A DNA stretch of 64,000 nt from Aquisalimonas sp. 2447 (lineage in GTDB: Bacteria > Pseudomonadota > Gammaproteobacteria > Nitrococcales > Aquisalimonadaceae), in the NCBI RefSeq assembly GCF_012044895.1, contig NZ_CP050695.1, positions 2,200,501 to 2,264,500 of the forward strand, in the 5' to 3' direction. The notes under the pieces are model-generated. The model was not told the origin of the DNA. It was given only the letters and a program-made list of their open reading frames with translations, and did no database searches. The position numbers and the translations under genes are program-made. Shown in pieces: positions 60,888 through 64,000 of this stretch; position 1 is the first letter of the stretch, and every line of letters begins with the position of its first letter.

Positions 60888-62191
60888 CAGCGGGCCTCCT
60901 TCTGACTGGCGCGCAGGGCGCGCTTGAGGTCGTTGATCAGGTCCTCCGGATCCTCGATCCCCACGGACAGTCGAATCATGCCCTCGGAAATCCCCGCGGC
61001 CTCCAGGGCCTCCCGGCTCATGCGGTGATGGGTAGTGCTGGCCGGGTGGATCACCAGGGATTTGGCATCCCCGACGTTGGCCAGGTGAGAGAACAGATTC
61101 AGGCTTTCGGTGAAGCGCCGGCCGGCGGCCCGCCCGCCCTTGATGGTAAAACTGAACACCGCGCCGGCGCCCTTGGGCAGCAGGCGACTGGCCAGAGCGT
61201 GATCCGGATGATCTTCCTGCTCCGGGTAGCCCACCTCCTCCACCGCCTCGTGGTCGGCAAGGAACGCCACCAGCATGCGGGTGTTGTCCACGTGGCGCTG
61301 CATGCGCAGCGGCAGTGTCTCCAGCCCCTGCAGAAAATGGAAGGCGGTGGTGGGGCTCATGCAGGCACCGAAGTCGCGCAGACCCTCCTTGCGCGCCCGT
61401 AACAGAAACGCACTGGGCCCGTACTCCTCGGTGAAGTCCATATTGTGGAAGCCGGCGTAGGGCTCGGTGAGTTCCGGAAACAACCCGGAGGCATCCCAGT
61501 CGAAACCGCCGCTGTCCACCAGCAGCCCGCCCACCGCCACACCGTGGCCACCGAGAAACTTGGTGGCCGAGTGGTAGACCAGGTCCGCGCCGTGGTCAAA
61601 GGGCCGACACAGGTACGGCGTGGTGAAGGTGGAGTCGATCAACAGCGGCAGACCGTGGGCATGGGCTACATCCGCCACGGCACCGATATCCAGCACATCC
61701 AGGCCCGGATTACCCAGCACCTCGCCGAACACCAGGCGGGTCTCGGGCCGGATCGCCGCCCGGAACGCCTCCGGGTCCCGCGGGTTCACGAACGTCGTGG
61801 TGATGCCGAAGCGCGGCAGCGTGTAGGTCAGCAGGTTGTGACTGCCGCCGTACAGGGAATGCGAGGCGACGATATGGCCACCCGCCCCCATCAGCGTGGC
61901 AATGGCCAGGTGCAGCGCCGCCTGGCCGCTGGCGGTGGCGATGGCACCGACCCCTCCCTCCAGCGCGGCAATGCGCTCTTCCAGCACCGCGTTGGTGGGG
62001 TTGGAGATGCGCGAATACACGTGACCGCCCCGCTCGCCATTGAACAGCGACGCGGCCTGATCACTGTCGCGGAACACGAAAGACGTGGTCTGGTAGATGG
62101 GAGTGGCCCGCGCTCCGGTGGCCGGATCGGGCTGCTGGCCGGCATGCAGGCTCAGGGTATCGAACTGGAACGGTCCCGATGGACGGTTCAT
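60887..62191 (-). CDS. metY: O-acetylhomoserine sulfhydrylase
   Basis: This 434-residue Cys/Met-metabolism PLP enzyme makes homocysteine from O-acetylhomoserine and sulfide. It has QTTSFVFRDSDQAASLF, YSRISNPTNAVLEERIAALEGG (family blocks, given in part), and the PLP lysine Lys211 (SATKFLGGHG), with the length of MetY rather than MetB. ATG 62189-62191 is taken since the upstream codons are not conserved. Confidence 0.92.
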   Translation of the reverse strand: MNRPSGPFQFDTLSLHAGQQPDPATGARATPIYQTTSFVFRDSDQAASLFNGERGGHVYSRISNPTNAVLEERIAALEGGVGAIATASGQAALHLAIATLMGAGGHIVASHSLYGGSHNLLTYTLPRFGITTTFVNPRDPEAFRAAIRPETRLVFGEVLGNPGLDVLDIGAVADVAHAHGLPLLIDSTFTTPYLCRPFDHGADLVYHSATKFLGGHGVAVGGLLVDSGGFDWDASGLFPELTEPYAGFHNMDFTEEYGPSAFLLRARKEGLRDFGACMSPTTAFHFLQGLETLPLRMQRHVDNTRMLVAFLADHEAVEEVGYPEQEDHPDHALASRLLPKGAGAVFSFTIKGGRAAGRRFTESLNLFSHLANVGDAKSLVIHPASTTHHRMSREALEAAGISEGMIRLSVGIEDPEDLINDLKRALRASQKEAR

Positions 62192-62252
62192 GGCTTCTCC
62201 TCGCGACGGTCGCACTGATCTTGTTCGGAAACGGCGTTACGCAACCGGGAAG

Positions 62253-63980
62253 TTACCGCGTTCTGCCCGTCAGGGAAACGGCGTCCTCGGGACGGGCCAG
62301 CACCTCGAAGGCCTCGTTGGCGGAGAGAAACACCTCCCCACTGAGCCGGCCCAACAGCGGCCCGTTACGGAGACGGTCCATCACCGGCCCCTTCACCTCC
62401 GCGAGATGGAGTCTGATACCGCGGTCGGCCAGGCTGTCGTTGAGTTCCTCCAGCATATCCAGGGCGGTGGCGTCTACGTGACTCACCGACAGCATGACCA
62501 GCACCAGATGCTGCGGCGGCGGATCGCACTCCAGCTGATGCTCCAGCGCATGATGCACCCCTTCCGCGTTACCGAAGAACAGGATCTCGTCCACGCGCAC
62601 GAACACCACCGCCGGGTGGGTCTCCACCCGATAGCGCAACACATTGCGGAAATGCTCGGTGCCGGGCACACGCCCCAGCACCGCCAGGTGGGGATGGCTG
62701 ACCCGCCAGACCAGTGGCATCAGGGAAAGGGCGACACCCGTGATCACGCCCCATTCCACGCCCAGGACCAGCACCCCCACCGCCGTCCCGGCAAAGGCCA
62801 GCCCCTCGGCACGATCATGGCGCCAGACCCGCCGCAGTCCGGACCAGTCCACCAGCCCGATGGCCGCGACAATGATCACCGCGGCCAGCACTGTCATCGG
62901 CAGGGCCCGGAACAAGCCGGTGGCGAAGAGCAGCACCAGCGCGATCATGAATGCGGCGAACACGCCGGCAAGGGGCGTCCGTGCGCCGGCCTCGGCGTTC
63001 ACCGCGGTGCGCGAGAAGCCGCCCGTGACAGGAAAGGCGCCGGAGAAAGCACTGACCACGTTGGCGGCCCCGAGCCCCCGGAGTTCGGCGTCCGGGTCGA
63101 TGCGCTGACCGCGCTGCCGGGCGAAGGCCTGGGCAATCGCCACGCTCTCGACGAAGCCGATCAGCCCGATCACCAGCGCCGGCAACAGCAGTTGCCGGAT
63201 CATGCCCGGGTCCAGCGCGGGCCAGACCAGGGATGGCAGCCCACTGGGAAAGGAACCCACGACCTCCAGCCTCTGATCCAGGCCCAGCCCGGTGACCAGC
63301 CCGGCTGCAGCGAGAACGGCCACCATGGGTGTCAGCCGGGCCAGCAGATCCGCGGTTTGCGTTCCGGCACCGAGCCTGCGCAACAGCGCGGGCAGATGAA
63401 TTCGGGCCAGCACCAGCAATACCAGCACGCTGACGCCGATGGCCGTGGCCCAGAGGTTGATCTCCCCGAGGGATCCGGCCAGGCCGACGAGCAATGTCAG
63501 CGCGGTCTGCCCATCGGCCTGCACACCCAGAAGCGGCCGCAGCTGGCCGATGACGATCAGCAGCGCGGCGCCGGAAATGAAGCCGCTGACCACCGGATGA
63601 CTGAGCAGACGGGCCAGGTTGCCCAGTCGCAGCAGTCCGAAAACGAACAGCATCAACCCCGACAATAGCGCCAGCAGGATGGCACCGGCGATGTACTCGG
63701 GGCTCCCCGGAGTCGCCAGCGGTGTCAGCGCCGAGGCGGTCATCAGCGCCGCCACCGCCACCGGCCCCACGGACATGACCATGGAGGAGCCCAGTGCCGC
63801 GTAGGCCACCATGGGGGCGAGACTGGCGTACAGGCCCAGTTGGGGCGGAAGGCCGGCCAGGGCCGCATAGGCAAGCCCCTGGGGCACCAGCAGCATGGTC
63901 ACCACCAGGGCAGCCACCAGGTCCCCGGGGAGCTGGCTGCGACTGTAACCGCGCAGCCAACCGGGGATCAGCGGCGTCAT
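62253..63980 (-). CDS. SulP-family anion transporter with STAS domain
   Basis: The 575-residue inner membrane protein begins IPGWLRGYSRSQLPGDLVAALVV, has PQGLAYAALAGLPPQLGLY and about ten to twelve helices, and a C-terminal STAS domain (about 450-555, with VMLSVSHVDATALDML). SulP carriers move sulfate, bicarbonate or other anions, some dicarboxylates; sequence does not decide. It is followed by metY after a 61-nt gap, which hints at sulfate but does not prove it. Confidence 0.88.
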   Translation of the reverse strand: MTPLIPGWLRGYSRSQLPGDLVAALVVTMLLVPQGLAYAALAGLPPQLGLYASLAPMVAYAALGSSMVMSVGPVAVAALMTASALTPLATPGSPEYIAGAILLALLSGLMLFVFGLLRLGNLARLLSHPVVSGFISGAALLIVIGQLRPLLGVQADGQTALTLLVGLAGSLGEINLWATAIGVSVLVLLVLARIHLPALLRRLGAGTQTADLLARLTPMVAVLAAAGLVTGLGLDQRLEVVGSFPSGLPSLVWPALDPGMIRQLLLPALVIGLIGFVESVAIAQAFARQRGQRIDPDAELRGLGAANVVSAFSGAFPVTGGFSRTAVNAEAGARTPLAGVFAAFMIALVLLFATGLFRALPMTVLAAVIIVAAIGLVDWSGLRRVWRHDRAEGLAFAGTAVGVLVLGVEWGVITGVALSLMPLVWRVSHPHLAVLGRVPGTEHFRNVLRYRVETHPAVVFVRVDEILFFGNAEGVHHALEHQLECDPPPQHLVLVMLSVSHVDATALDMLEELNDSLADRGIRLHLAEVKGPVMDRLRNGPLLGRLSGEVFLSANEAFEVLARPEDAVSLTGRTR

Positions 63981-64000
63981 GCCTGCCGCGCCCGCTCGAT
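63977..64000 (-). CDS. possible C-terminal end of a gene upstream of the SulP transporter
   Basis: In one minus-strand frame the last 24 bases read IERARQA followed by TGA, the stop overlapping the SulP start as ATGA, as seen at many other junctions here. Too short for any other statement. Confidence 0.25.
   Translation of the reverse strand: MERARQA

Overview
The window is GC-rich chromosomal DNA from a gammaproteobacterium. It carries the conserved order tilS-accA-dnaE, rnhB-lpxB-lpxA-fabZ-lpxD-skp-bamA-rseP-dxr-cdsA-uppS-frr-pyrH-tsf-rpsB on one strand and map-glnD-dapC-dapD-dapE on the other, much as in Escherichia coli and Pseudomonas. Together with UbiTUV, FNR-type regulators and sulfur-compound transport genes this suggests a facultatively anaerobic lineage, perhaps Ectothiorhodospiraceae; that placement is an inference. 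I see no rRNA, tRNA, CRISPR array, prophage or insertion sequence. Genes are tightly packed with many 1-4 nt overlaps.

Region 1 (1-26111, mostly minus strand) is the housekeeping and envelope block: kdsA and pyrG, tilS, accA, dnaE, then the lipid A, outer-membrane-assembly, isoprenoid, phospholipid and translation cluster running down from rpsB. An inverted plus-strand cassette, lpxA2-gnnA-gnnB (8790-11666), sits between dnaE and rnhB. It encodes a second LpxA with the two enzymes expected to make UDP-GlcNAc3N, so the cell may make amide-linked (diamino) lipid A.

Region 2 (26112-37057, plus strand) runs from map and glnD (nitrogen signalling) through dapC, dapD, an ArsC-like gene and dapE (lysine/peptidoglycan precursor), then an MFS transporter with a luciferase-like monooxygenase and a YeeE/YedE (thiosulfate-type) transporter.

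Region 3 (37090-50363) is mixed: a ChaN-PDZ protein, a HAD hydrolase and a quinone reductase; then on the minus strand tmcA with a YkgJ-like gene, a MliC-like lipoprotein, trmO with a UvrD-like helicase, and a MrfB-MrfA repair pair divergent from an atypical lexA. The short lexA-mrfA spacer holds a GTTC-N7-GTTC direct repeat that may be the operator.

Region 4 (50364-64000) has glcB with a terminator and a REPIN-like inverted repeat. It continues with mobB, two Crp/Fnr regulators, and ubiU-ubiV plus ubiT for oxygen-independent ubiquinone synthesis, each of those two promoters with an FNR-type box at the same distance from the start codon. The end carries an NfeD-like protein, a serine beta-lactamase-fold protein, an alpha/beta hydrolase, metY and a SulP transporter.
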